Shown one piece after another: positions 11,281 to 21,287 of a stretch of 64,000 nucleotides of DNA; positions within the stretch are counted from its first letter, which is position 1, and every line of letters begins with the position of its first letter. The notes under the pieces are model-generated. The model was not told the origin of the DNA. It was given only the letters and a program-made list of their open reading frames with translations, and made no database searches. The DNA comes from Blasia pusilla. Its lineage: Eukaryota; Marchantiophyta; Marchantiopsida; Blasiales. A program made the position numbers and the translations under genes. The stretch covers positions 14,136,001 through 14,200,000 of the forward strand of contig CM114271.1 of the NCBI GenBank assembly GCA_050084515.1, written 5' to 3'.

Positions 11281-11914
11281 ACGTCTTTTAGGATAGATCG
11301 GTGGGATCTAATAGAGCGCCTTCATGAGTAGTGGAGGACACGCCCAAAGATGGGTCGAGGTGACTGCTGAGGCCCTTGAAACCTGAGATAGCGGTTTCCC
11401 CTTCATGTGGCTCATTTGGAGCCATATTGAGAACTTACTATTTTAGGTAAGTTCCATTTTGAGTATATGATGGACTTACTATTTTTGGTAAGTGGCCCTT
11501 GACCTCCTACATCAGGTCAAGAGCCAAGGAGGTGACTTGGGAGAATAGGTTACCATGGAGAGAGCTTGGGAGAGGAGAGGGGTATACCTCAAGGAGAGAG
11601 AGCTTGAGAGCTCATTCTCTTTTTGTTGAACCTCTTGGCATGAGGCGGCGGAGCTATGGTACCTTGCCTTGTGAGTGTAACCCAAGCCTCTCATTAGGAG
11701 AGTGGGTTTGGTTTGACATGAGAGAGAGTGCACACCTTTGAGAGCTATGGTGTGAGATGGTGGAGAGAGAGATTGGATCTTACTTTATTGGAGATATTTT
11801 GGTTCTTCTTGTCTTGTTGTTTGGATGCCATGAGTTAGCATGGGATCATGCGTGTTTGTGTGTGTGTTCGGTGACAGCGATGTATGTTGTGTAGCGATGT
11901 GTATGCGGACGACA
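11281..11914 (+). repeat. Ty3 element 1 right block B followed by A'
   Basis: 11281-11787 repeats the left block B. At 11788 the sequence switches to A' (a second copy of 11148-11269), which ends GACGACA at 11914, directly before the TCTT duplication. The 3' end is therefore A-B-A'. Confidence 0.9.
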
Positions 11915-12869
11915 TCTTATATGTGGATGACTTGATCATTACTGGAGATGATGTACAAGGGATACATGATCTTAAAGAAAGACTCTCCTCTTCATTCAAA
12001 ATGAAAGATCTTGGGAGTTTACACTTCTGCCTAGGACTTGAAGTAAAGCGAGGGCCGAAAATGACCTTCTTGACTCAAGAAAGGCATATAGCTATCTTGC
12101 TTCAAACTTTTGGCCTAGAGGACTGCAAATCAACGCCCACTCCGACGAGTACAAAGAGACTTACTTATAATGATCAAGAGGAGAAGGTGGACTTGAACGA
12201 GTACCAAAAATTGGTGGGCTCACTTATCTATATCACCAACTCCCGACCAGATATTGCATATGCAGTAAGCCAAATCAGCCAACATATGGCTGATCCCTGC
12301 AAGTCTCACCTCATTGCACCAAAGAGGGTGGCAAGGTATCTTAAGGGTACAAACACATTTGGGCTTGCCTACAATAGAGGCATCCAACAAGCTCCGATAA
12401 TCTTGGGATTCTCAGATGCTGATTATGCAGGTTGTCCAATAACTCGCAAATCAACTTTAGGATATTTCTTCTCCTTTGGAAGTGCGGCTGTGAGCTTCTC
12501 ATCAAAGAAGTAAGCCTCAATTTCTCTATCTTCCACGGAGGCAGAATACCGTGGATTGACATATGCCACAACGAAGCCATATGGCTTAGAGGACTATTGG
12601 CTAAAATTCGGTTTACCCAATCTAATCCTACTGTAATCTTGGGAGATAACATTAGTTCTATTTATTTGTCCAGAAATCCAATCTTCCATTCACGAACCAA
12701 GCGTATCGAAGTGCAGCATCACTTCATTCGAGGAAAGGTACTGAGTGGGGACATCAATGTTGTGTGGTGTTCGGGAGACAAACAGGTTGCTGCCATCTTC
12801 ACCAAAGGCCTTCCTACTGCTAAGTTTGAAAGATTTAGATCACTTCTTGGTGTTTTAGATTCTGTGTAA
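11915..12869 (+). pseudogene. Copia reverse transcriptase C-terminal part and RNase H
   Basis: This continues the copia pol gene after Ty3 element 1. It holds the catalytic ILYVDDLIITGDD (about 11914-11950), then KMKDLGSLHFCLGLEV, YQKLVGSLIYITNSRPDIAYAVS, and the RNase H domain with GFSDADYAGC. The frame stops at 12511-12513 after FSSKK, where related elements have Gln (CAA to TAA would explain it), and goes on with ASISLSSTEAEYRG, DNISSIYLSRNP and HHFIRGKV in shifted frames to the end at 12869. The domain copies genomic RNA to cDNA and degrades the RNA strand. Confidence 0.93.
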
Positions 12870-12909
12870 AAACATCTGTGTTCAAAGAGGATATTCCGTT
12901 TAGGGAGGA

Positions 12910-13171
12910 TGTTGGAATGTGTAAACGGCAACAAGCCGCGCTGCACCGTAAACAAAGAGGCTTCAACGTAAACGCTGCAGAGGCAAGTTGGGTGCAACGT
13001 AAACGCTGCATAGACGAGTTAGGCTCATCGTTGTTAGGCTCCAATCAAACAGCATGCAACCAACACTTAGCTCATGTATAAAACGCTTCACATAATCAAT
13101 GGCAGAGACCAAAAATTCCGCTCAGCAGAATTGTTGTAATAAATTTCAGGTCGGTGGGATATCCGCTACAC
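12910..13171 (+). repeat. Probable copia 3' LTR (right end uncertain)
   Basis: The purine-rich AGGGAGGATG precedes TGTTGGAATGTG at 12910, a typical copia polypurine tract and LTR start. TATAAAACG at 13077-13085 is a good TATA box for the LTR promoter. The 5' LTR is outside the window, so the right end cannot be fixed by comparison. GCTACA at about 13166-13171 is one candidate CA terminus. Confidence 0.6.
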
Positions 13172-13593
13172 TTGAATCTGTGGCGTTCAACAGATCGATG
13201 AAAAGGTCTAATATGGAGCCGTTGGAGATATATTATACCGCATGGGAATCTGATTCTTTCAATATAACGGTTCACCTTTACGCAATCCAGACTTTCTACC
13301 TCACATTCTACTCCTATGATGTAGAATTGTCTCCGAATAATTCTCCGAACGAGGGCTGGGACTGCAACAGAATGATCAGCCCGCAGGAGCTCCTGTCGGT
13401 GTTCAATGCTCATCAGACATTTGATATTCGAAATCCCACGTTCGAGTTCAGCAAGTATGACTCAAGCAGTTCTCTTCCATCGCTGCTCAATGCATTGGAA
13501 GTGTTTGGAGAGTTCGAGGCCCTGATGCAGAGGACGAATTCTCTCCACAGTGAGGATATAATCCAAGTCTCGTTTGATCTACATATTAGCTAG
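13099..13593 (+). CDS. Unknown protein, possibly a host exon next to the copia insertion
   Basis: This 164-codon ORF does not resemble any family I know. It has no Gag or Pol motifs, no evident signal peptide and no transmembrane segment. The middle part is aromatic and acidic (YYTAWESDSFNITVHLYAIQ, then FYLTFYSYDVELSP). The end, EDIIQVSFDLHIS, precedes a clean stop. The first 25 codons may overlap the copia LTR, so the real coding part may start near 13172 and be the surviving 3' exon of a gene into which copia inserted. Codon use looks protein-like, but the function is unknown. Confidence 0.45.
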   Translation: MAETKNSAQQNCCNKFQVGGISATLESVAFNRSMKRSNMEPLEIYYTAWESDSFNITVHLYAIQTFYLTFYSYDVELSPNNSPNEGWDCNRMISPQELLSVFNAHQTFDIRNPTFEFSKYDSSSSLPSLLNALEVFGEFEALMQRTNSLHSEDIIQVSFDLHIS

Positions 13594-14511
13594 TTGAGAG
13601 TGAATGTTTCCAGAATTTCCAAACATGCAGATGGCGTCAATCTACTTTTTGAGTCGTAAGCTAACATCGGCTGATGGACATAACTAAAGTTCGGTCTCAT
13701 AGTTGTACACATCTTCATAAAATGATCGGATTGACTCACAAGCTTGTCTGTGGGCATACGGCATATACAGATGAAGCCATCATCAATTTTTCCTCAAAAA
13801 TCGGAAACATTTCGCAAGGTTTGGATACAATTGGTGACCCTTGTCTACTAGTTCCATGGAACTGGCTCGTTTGCACCATTAAAGTACCACCACGAATAAA
13901 GCAAATGTAAGTTGAATCTAAGTCTAAGTTAAAATTTACTACTATTTTACATGGCACCGAAAATAAAAAAGGGTTTGAACTAGTGACATGGCACATCACT
14001 CCTAGGCACTCTCCAATAATAATACTTAAGTAATAATAACTTAAACTAGCTCCCAAACTGTTAAGACCTCTCGAGGGGCCGAAGTTAAGATGGCATTCTC
14101 AAGATGACACCCAAAATAGTAATTGGTGTCATCATCATACTCTTAACCGGGCTAACCGATTAAGATGCTCCCAGTGAACGCCACTTGTGTATTTTTTTTT
14201 CCGATATACTAAGCTAAGATTTGAATAGAAAAGAGTTGTTTTTTAAATGATTATTCATTTTTAAGATAGATTTAAATTAAAAATATAATCTCAAAAATAA
14301 ATTAATTTTTTTCATACTCAATTTATTTTTCCATTTTCTAAATTTAAATTATTATTTCAAAATTTAGTAAAAAATTAAAACTTTTAATTTCAAGTTAATT
14401 TTGGAAGGGATATTACATATTACTTTAGAAACATGTCATACTAGTAACGTGCTTGTGCGATGCACATAATATAAATAAATTTTTAAGAGTTGGTGTATAT
14501 AAATTCAAAAA
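13594..14511. other. Non-coding stretch, AT-rich from 14190
   Basis: I see no protein or RNA gene. From about 14190 to 14420 the sequence is strongly AT-rich with short A and T runs. It resembles the AT-rich stretches at 34300 and 58500. Confidence 0.5.
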
Positions 14512-14625
14512 AATTTCTTGTTGCCCGTAGCATGTGAAATATTTTCTTGCTGCCTAGTTGCCACGTATCAAGCAGAGAGGTGTTCGCAAATCAAGAAGGC
14601 ACTCTCCCATAATAATATAGATGTG
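14512..14625. repeat. Dispersed repeat, copy 1 (TTGTTGCCCG ... CAAATCAAGAAGGCA)
   Basis: TTTCTTGTTGCCCGTAG, then TGCCACGTATCAAGCA, then GCAAATCAAGAAGGCA appear in this order. The same blocks occur at 58890-59265. Both copies lie beside AT-rich DNA. The nature is unknown; it is probably an end of an old mobile element. Confidence 0.6.
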
Positions 14626-14697
14626 AGAGGAAAAAGAAGGATGACCATGCATAGTTTTTCCCTCTCAATTTATGAGACACTCATTATGAGAGGGTTC

Positions 14698-14812
14698 ACA
14701 AGTTTATCCTTCGTAGTCATTTTGGGTAGATACGTCCACATGCAAGTGCCAAAAATCATGAGTTTATCCTTCGTAGTCGTTCTAAGTAGGTACAAACGCA
14801 TGGAAGCGCCGT
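14698..14812. repeat. Tandem duplication of about 60 bp
   Basis: The block AGTTTATCCTTCGTAGTC followed by a GTAGRTAC-like segment and CATGSAAG occurs twice, at about 14699 and 14759, with a few mismatches. Confidence 0.65.
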
Positions 14813-14829
14813 AAGGACCGTACGAATTC

Positions 14830-15361
14830 TTATTTATTAGTCGCTCCTTTCCCAGACGATAGTTTTGTTTTTCGGGGAATAGTGCCAAACCCCTGGAGGG
14901 AGAATACATAGCATTGATTGCCATTGATTGCTCTATCGTGACCCATGAGCACCCCCGGGTCGGAAATGGGCCCATTGGCCGTGCCAAAATAGGGGAGAAT
15001 GCAAAAAAAATTCCCGGCGCCTCTTTCCCGTCCGCCCCCTTTGCTATTAGTTGGGTTCAGATATCCGCACCACTTGGGGGTTATTTCATGCCCATGGTAT
15101 GGCATGAATTTTTTGGATCCCATGGCCTACCCATCGGCATAGATAGCAAGGCCATGTGGAATTTGAAATTCAAATTTTGAGCATATAAGCGGAGCCGAGG
15201 GTGGCCCAGGCAAGCAAAGTGCAAGGGGATCCTGGGTGCGGAGGCTGGACTAGAGCTGCGCGGAGCTCTATTCAAGTTGTTGCACATTTGCACAGAGTCC
15301 TTCTTGTGAGCTAGGTTCCATCGTTCCATCGAGCTTTCTTTGTGTGAGTAATCTCCACCAA
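14830..15361. other. Non-coding stretch with a possible promoter
   Basis: No coding signal was seen. It is GC-richer than its surroundings and has a TATA-like GCATATAAGCGG at about 15180. It could be part of an LTR or a promoter fragment, but I found no second copy in the window. Confidence 0.35.
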
Positions 15362-16135
15362 CACTAAAACAAATTGCATATTATATGACTATAATAAATG
15401 ACTAGGTTGAGTCATTGTTCACGGTAAATGACTCACGATGACTCATAACCATTAGAGTCATATAAACCAAGTCATATACAGGATATGACTCTCACTACCA
15501 CATTGGTAAATGATTGAAGTCATTAGCTACTCAGTCATTGATATATGACTAAGATGTCAAGTGTGAGAGACACGTCAGAATGCCATGTTGGCGTATGACA
15601 TGGCAAGTAGAAATGATGTGGCAAAGTGAGCATCAAATGAGATATTGCCACGTGTCAAACTTGGGATTGCTAGATTGTTTAGGCTCAATGAGACGATAAC
15701 ATATGTAATGATATGAACAAATAACAGAGTGACACGTGATTGAAATGACTGAGCCATATGTCTTGACTGAATCACACATACCAAGCACGTAATTTCCTAC
15801 GACTATATGAGTCATAAAATATGACTAGATTGGTTCTCAATTACGACTATTTTGGTCACTCTATGTGTGTTACGGTATTTCATAACTAACTGAGACATTT
15901 TATTGATGGTTTGAGTCATTTATCTCATGTCATTCATGATTGTACGAGTCATATTTCCTAACCATTTGAGTCATTGCGTTAAATGTATGAGTTATTATCA
16001 TGACTTGATCAGTCACTTTTACGACTAAATGATATTTTGGCCGTCTAAGTTATTTGATATACTGCATTAGTCATTCACACAATCCTATTAGTTGTGGTTT
16101 ATTACTAGATCATGTATTGTTCACAATTTTCCATT
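15362..16135. mobile_element. CACTA-type transposon end with subterminal TGACT repeats (left)
   Basis: The sequence begins CACTAAAACAAAT at 15362 and then carries dozens of copies of (A)TGACT or its complement AGTCA(T) in both orientations over about 770 bp. Terminal CACTA plus subterminal repeats is the hallmark of En/Spm-like elements, where the repeats bind the element-encoded TnpA-type protein. An inverted copy of this arrangement ends at 43882. The two tips share CACTARAACAAAT. The 3-bp flanks (CAA at left, CTA at right) agree at only two of three positions, so I cannot prove that the two ends belong to one insertion. Confidence 0.75.
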
Positions 16136-16647
16136 GCTCCTCTTGGTGATTGTTAAATGGAGGAGTTACTTTAGTAAGTAAGTGGTGGTCATCTAAGTAA
16201 CATAATCCTCTTAACATAATTAGAGACTCTCTCAGATTCAGCCAGGAGTAATGTGTGAAAACAAGTAGCGTAGACAATGGTAAGGATAGACAAAATCTGA
16301 ATCTTAAGGGCTAGAAGAGGGACATATATCAACCAAGTAATTCTAGGGTACATGCCAATTACAATGAATACTGAAAACTACAAATACATCATAATCAAAC
16401 CATTCTCTAATTAATGAAACCCAAAAATAGATTATTCATTCTATAGAAGAATTAAAGTATTTACATCTCAACAAGCTGCAAGAAGGAACCAAGAGCATAT
16501 GGAAACCAAACTACAAACGAATGATCTGATGGAATCATTGTGAAAGTTTAAACATTTCTGAAATCACCAAATCTAGATATCCTAATGAACTAGCTTTTTA
16601 AGATTCAAATGTCAAGGAAAAAAGTGAAAGCCTGACTATTTTACCCT

Positions 16648-18164
16648 CTACTTCTTGCTGTTTAGTACTTTCGGATCACACTCTGACTCACTACCCACAC
16701 TTGCAACCATCTTGGTGGTTGCCTTCATCTTCTTCTTGATCTTTGGTGAAGCTTGTATGTCCATTATTACTTCACCTGTAGAACATTCAACTTCAAAAAG
16801 ATTAATATATGGAACACTATTATCAATTGAGAAAATTCTCACTTGCACCACTCATAAACACGGAAGTTTATTGAATTAGTTGTTGCTATCATACATGCAG
16901 TTTGCTCCCATTCTTGAGATGTACTTCAACATTCCTAGCTCTCAGAAAGTGCCAATAGAATAATAAAAACATGGATTAGAAAGAAAATAGAGTTGAGATA
17001 TGCACCCTGGGATATTGTAGTAGTCACAAATTTAGCTTTGTTACTACTGTTTATAAGGTGAGTATGATCAATCTTCTCTTTACCTACACAAGAGCAACAG
17101 AAAAATGCCAATAAATTTTGGTATGGTCTTAGTGAGGTGAGTGAGTAATCACTCACCATATCCAACTTGAAATTTTCATTGCTGAATATGGAATAGAGGT
17201 ATGGAGAAATTGGAAAATGTAGGTACAAAATGTGGGAGATTCTTGAGTGTTACCATTGATCATTACTCTTGAAGAGCTCTTGTTCAACACCTGGCTCACC
17301 GGATCAGCATTGTGGAATTTCAGATTTACATTGCACATCATTGTATAGTTATGGTACACCTACATTAAAAATTTACAGACAACTTGCAAAGAGAATTTAA
17401 GTGATTAAACCTACAAGAAGATATGTCAAAGATTTTCACCTATCAAATTAGTCCTATCTTCAAAGCCAACATTCATGTGAGGCTTTGTCCTCCTTTTCTT
17501 AGGGGACTTTTTAGCCTGAACAAGGTTCTCAACATTGTCTGTAAGCTCATGCGATTCTCGATGACGCCTTGCACAAGCCATACATAGAAGCAATTAGATC
17601 ATGATATGGAAATGAGAAAAAGTGATCATAATTTAGAGTGCCTTAATGAAACCTAACTGGACTTATATAAGAAAAAGAACTTACTTTTCAGGGTTGATAG
17701 CTTTCTACAAGTGCATAATCAATTGACACATTGGATGTTCTTTCTTTTCCACTTTGAGCTAATTTTAAGACCATGCGCAAAAGTACACTCAACTTCTCCT
17801 CAAGAAGTTGGTGACTCGCCTGAAGATCATTCCATTTATTTTGTTGCTCCCTCTGGCCATTTTCAATTTGGGATATCATATCACGTAGACCTTCATCCAA
17901 TCTAGTCTCCACCTCATTCATGTGGGAAATGAGATATGATTCGACTCCTTGTCAAGCATAACAGATAAATAATACAAGCTGTCAATGATTTCTATGACAA
18001 ATTTCCTTCATTTTCCTTTCTATCCATGACCACTACACCAACCAAATTTAAAAACTTTTGTGTAAGTTACCCGTGAAGCCCTACTAAAATCTGTACTAGT
18101 AGGGTGTGATGATGGAATCTCTTCTCTTGCTGTTCCATGAGCAGAAATCTCTCTTTTTGGAACC
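16648..18164 (-). pseudogene. Ptta/En/Spm-type transposon gene, 3' exons (minus strand)
   Basis: Several minus-strand exon-like blocks are separated by AT-rich introns. 18055-18164 ends SRASR before GTAACT. 17688-17950 encodes a coiled coil (MNEVETRLDEGLRDMISQIE) and a stop. 17440-17583 holds a basic cluster, KKSPKKRRTKP. 17150-17360 and 16648-16851 are further open blocks. An upstream exon at 28255-28375 carries the Ptta-like motif. Ty3 element 2 splits the 18055-18164 exon at its 5' edge. Such genes are second ORFs of CACTA elements. Exon joins are inferred from splice-like borders only. Confidence 0.5.
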
Positions 18165-18641
18165 TGTCACATCTGAGTAGCCGATAGGTCGAGATCTATC
18201 GTGGATAGGGCGTAGGAGCCAGCGGACTATCTTGAGTGTAACTTTGTCCCCCGGTGTCGGATGAGGTTGAGGATAGGTCCATTGTGTCAGGAACGTCGTT
18301 TCTGACAACTTTCATGTTGAGGTCTTTTACAGTCAGGTGACTTGTTGACTAGGTCACCGCCCCAGTACTGTGTGCGCAAGAGTTACCAAGGAAGGGCTAT
18401 TTTTAGGGGAAGAGCGTTTTGGCTCTTCCCAACCCTATATAAGAGAGGAAGATGGCTTTCCTAAGCCATCTTTCTCATGTTGGGCCGTTGAAGCACCTCC
18501 CTTGTATGTGTGTGAGCTAGGACTAGGGTGCTAGCGTCCGGATTCCGTGATAGCACAGGGTGGACGAGGCTCGATATGTCGATGTAGATTGAAGAGTGGA
18601 GTTTTAGGCCGAGTGTGCCATTTTTACTACTCTTTATTTTT
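18165..18641 (+). repeat. Ty3 element 2, left terminal block B
   Basis: It matches 27440-27920 with few differences. After CTTTATTTTT the left copy continues into the leader (ACATGAGAAAGATG), and the right copy into A'. No A sequence precedes the left copy: the bases before 18165 are the AACC target and transposon-gene exon. Confidence 0.93.
18407..18470 (+). promoter_or_regulatory. Promoter core in block B: hairpin, TATA box, hairpin
   Basis: TATATAAG at 18436-18443 is a TATA box. It is preceded by an inverted repeat at 18407-18430 (GGGAAGAGC / GCTCTTCCC) and followed by GATGGCTT-TCCT-AAGCCATC at 18451-18470. The same trio occurs in the right copy (TATA 27715-27722, hairpin 27730-27749 with loop TCAT) and in element 3 (TATA at 44238, hairpin 44253-44272 with loop TGTC). 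Stems are constant and loops vary. The second hairpin falls about where transcription would begin. Confidence 0.75.
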
Positions 18642-19827
18642 ACATGAGAAAGATGTCAGAGGGCTGGTGGGAATTTGTTGTTTGCATGTAGGCAAGCGAG
18701 TCGCCTTGGTCGGGAGCCCCTGAAGACGTGTGTGTGACGTTTTGTGTGTCATTTTTTTGTTCGGAAGGCCGTGGGCGGAAGCGCTGTCTGTTTTTCTCAG
18801 ATTTTGCTGGTGCGGATTGATGGGGACAGCAGCAGGGTGTAGCGCAGGTTGTATCGGCAGGAGTAACGTCGTCTTATAACGCGTGGAATGTCGGGAGTAC
18901 CCAGGGAGAAGAGTTAGAGCTTGCAGCCGCCAGGGGGCTGTCAAGTAAAGGGCGGGTAGGTTAGGTCGCGAAGGCTAGAAGCGCATGCAGGCGACAGCGC
19001 AGACGAGCAGACGGCAGACGGCTAACAAAGTAGGGCGCGGACAGCAGAGCCCCCTCTCTCCGTGGTAAACGTGGTAGACGGACCATAGTCGGTCGGGCTG
19101 TTGTAGCATACATGGTTGGCAGGACGGACGAGGTTAGTCCGGCAAATGTGAGTTGAGATTTGCCGGACATGCTTGGGAGCCGACCAGGGTGAGTCACGTT
19201 ACATGCCGCGCGTGGGGATTGATAGAGGGGTTTGCGCGACATGATGTTTTGGGGCGCGACAAGGCGTTGCGAGAGTTGACGATGGAGGGGCAGTGTGCAT
19301 GATGCCGACGGGTGGTCCGCATCTGTTGACGGGAGGATCGACGTGTTGGTCGAGGGGAGTGTTGTGTTGCGGAGATTTTCATCTCATGAGGAGGAGTGCA
19401 TGTTGACAGTGCAGCAGGTTGGAGGGCGTGATCAGGTTACCCATTCGAGTCCCTTTTCCCGCACTTGTCGTGTGTGATTGAGAGTGCTGGTGCTAGATGG
19501 GTGCAGTGATGGTGACGAGTGTAGATTCTTTTCATGTGTAGCATGTTGGTGGATATACGGCGGTTGTCGAGTAGGGGTCGCGTGTATGACCCGAGAGAGT
19601 GTCGCTAGGTTAGGTGATTCAGTTGGGAGGCTCATGGTGAGCCCGAGTGTTGAGCGTGCGTGAGGCCGGGTATGTCATCACGGGATTGATGTTAGCATAG
19701 GTGAGCTAGTGAGGCGTGTGGGAGACTCTCGGTGAGTCTAAGTGCTTGAGCTGGTGAGACAGGGTTTGTCATCATTGCGTTCTTCCAGGGTTCGGAAGAA
19801 CGGGGTAGTACGAGCAGTAGTAGTGGT
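18642..19827 (+). other. Leader of Ty3 element 2, non-coding
   Basis: About 1.2 kb between block B and Gag has no recognisable protein. The start (about 18642-18740) is homologous to the leader start of element 3 at 44452-44550. No clear tRNA primer-binding site is visible. Confidence 0.6.
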
Positions 19828-21060
19828 GTGACACGGAGTGGAGTGAGATACCAAGGGGTTACCAGTGAGGAGCTCCCTCAACATCCATCCGTGACTGGAT
19901 CGTCATCACTGGACACTGGGTCTGGTGACAAGATCACCGACAGAGACAAAAGTACTTGGCAGGAGATGGACGACATGGGCCATCGGGGCATGCGTCGTTT
20001 CTCGGGTGCAGTGGGCACCATCGACTTAGATGATTTCATCCAGGAGTTCGACACATGGTGCGACTTCCAGGAGATACGGACCCCGACACGGTTCAACCCT
20101 TTCATGGCATGGAAGGGGTTGTTCCTGTACTTGGAGGGTCCTCCGATGGATGACTTTATGGAGTTTCGATCACTTTATTCAGTAGAGATCGATGCTTGGA
20201 GGATGTATTGGGCTCCAGGGTATGTGTCCACTAGTGGTCGCGAGGCATATGATGGGATTGTGAGAGGAGAGAGACCCACACCATCAGCCCGGAGACTAGA
20301 TGGAGAGGAGGGCAGTGAGACAGGCGATGTGGCAGAGACTTCTAGTGGTAGAGGGCCACCCAGCTTCAGCCCCACAGTGGAGTTCTTCCGAAAGTTGGGG
20401 AAGAGCTACCAGGGCGTACGCACCGACAAGCTGAAGAGTCTACACGATTTTCAGCGACGATCGAGTGAGAGTCTGAGAGAGGCATTCACACGCATGAGGA
20501 GGCTGATCATTGCTACGTTTGGAGTGACTGAGGCGCAGTCGACCCAAAGATTGGTACTGGGTTCGGACCGAGAACTACGGAGGAGAGTCCGAGATGCGGT
20601 GCTGATTCACACAGCGAAGCCCACATTGAAGGTGGTCTTTGAGTTGTCTGAGCATATTGAGCTCAACATGAGTGAGGAGCATGTAGTGACCGCTGGATTT
20701 TCTCGAGAGTCGACGGGTCCATGAGCGACGGTGACCCCACAGGTGCCACAGCGGGCATCAGTACCACGGGAGCGGGCCAATATGCCTAGAGAGCGGGGGG
20801 GTACCGTGTGAGCCTATGAGGCAACAACCCGCACCTACATATGTTGCCCAAAGACGGACCGATGTGGTCTTGTTGGGCGTGTGGAGGGGCCCATAGGCGA
20901 GAGAGCGCCCACGGCATGGGAGAGGACCACCAGCGCCCACGATTGCTCAGAAGCCACAGAGGATGGCCCCACCCACACACCGGTGTGACCATTGCCCACG
21001 AGATATGGTCACACTAGGGATAGATGTTTTGACCTTCGCCGAGGGGCACGCGTCGAGGTA
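19828..21060 (+). pseudogene. Ty3 element 2 Gag
   Basis: The ORF 19828-20724 (298 codons) encodes the capsid-like domain: a DLDDFIQEFDTWCDF block (about residues 67-81), FNPFMAWKGLFLYLEGPPMDDF (about 89-110), an EIDAWRMYWAPGYVS block, and a C-terminal helical part with SLREAFTRMRRLI. After the stop at 20722-20724, two CCHC zinc knuckles can still be read near 20860-20910 and 20980-21030. The second shows CDHC before a one-base shift and YGHTRDRC after it. Gag forms the particle and binds element RNA. The capsid part looks intact; the nucleic-acid-binding tail is separated by a stop and frame changes. Confidence 0.85.
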
Positions 21061-21287
21061 GGCCGAGGGCCTGGGGCGTGCGTCTGGAGGAGGTCGGGAG
21101 TTCTTCTTGGGCGTGGTGGTAGAGGACCACCACCAGCCAGGAGGAGATGGAGCAGAGCACGAGCCGGCACTTCTCTCACGATCGATCACTTGAGTAGAGG
21201 ATTGCTTTGCCATGACGATGATGCGGCTTAGGAAGGCACGAGTGCGGCGGCTAGTGTGACTCGATTTCTACCTCTTACCCGACCCGG

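Larger units (their letters stand above)
2186..11914 (+). mobile_element. Ty3 element 1: methyltransferase- and PHD-bearing retrotransposon with split terminal repeats
   Basis: The element is 9729 bp, starts TGTCACG, ends GACGACA and is flanked by TCTT (2182-2185 and 11915-11918). It sits in the copia reverse transcriptase in the same orientation. Internal order: long leader, Gag, protease, C5-DNA methyltransferase, RT, RNase H, remnant integrase, PHD finger. Its ends are not a matching LTR pair: block B (2186 to about 2690) is at the left, and A (11148-11269), B (11281-11787) and A' (11788-11914) are at the right. Coding regions carry many frameshifts and stops, and the integrase catalytic core is deleted. 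It belongs to the same family as elements 2 and 3 but has a different terminal-repeat sequence, so it is a separate subfamily. Confidence 0.93.
1..13171 (+). mobile_element. Ty1/copia retrotransposon, 5' part outside the window, split by a nested Ty3 element
   Basis: Pol domains appear in copia order: aspartic protease, GAG-pre-integrase finger, integrase, RVT_2 reverse transcriptase, RNase H. A probable 3' LTR starts at 12910. The element is cut inside the reverse transcriptase at 2185/11915 by Ty3 element 1, with TCTT duplicated on both sides. Reading across the two flanks with one TCTT removed gives the copia catalytic-site motif VILYVDD in frame, which proves that 1-2185 and 11915-12909 were one gene. 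The 5' LTR and Gag lie to the left of the window. The right end is uncertain (see the LTR entry). Confidence 0.93.

Noticed and set aside
2411-11741. Two identical 80-codon ORFs (2411-2653 and 11499-11741) as a conserved small gene
   Set aside because: They are the two copies of terminal block B of Ty3 element 1. The identity comes from the repeat, and the frame shows no protein-like pattern.
15362-16135. CRISPR-like array from the many TGACT motifs
   Set aside because: Motifs are 5-6 bp, irregularly spaced and in both orientations, and start at a CACTA terminus; this fits subterminal repeats of a transposon in a eukaryotic genome.
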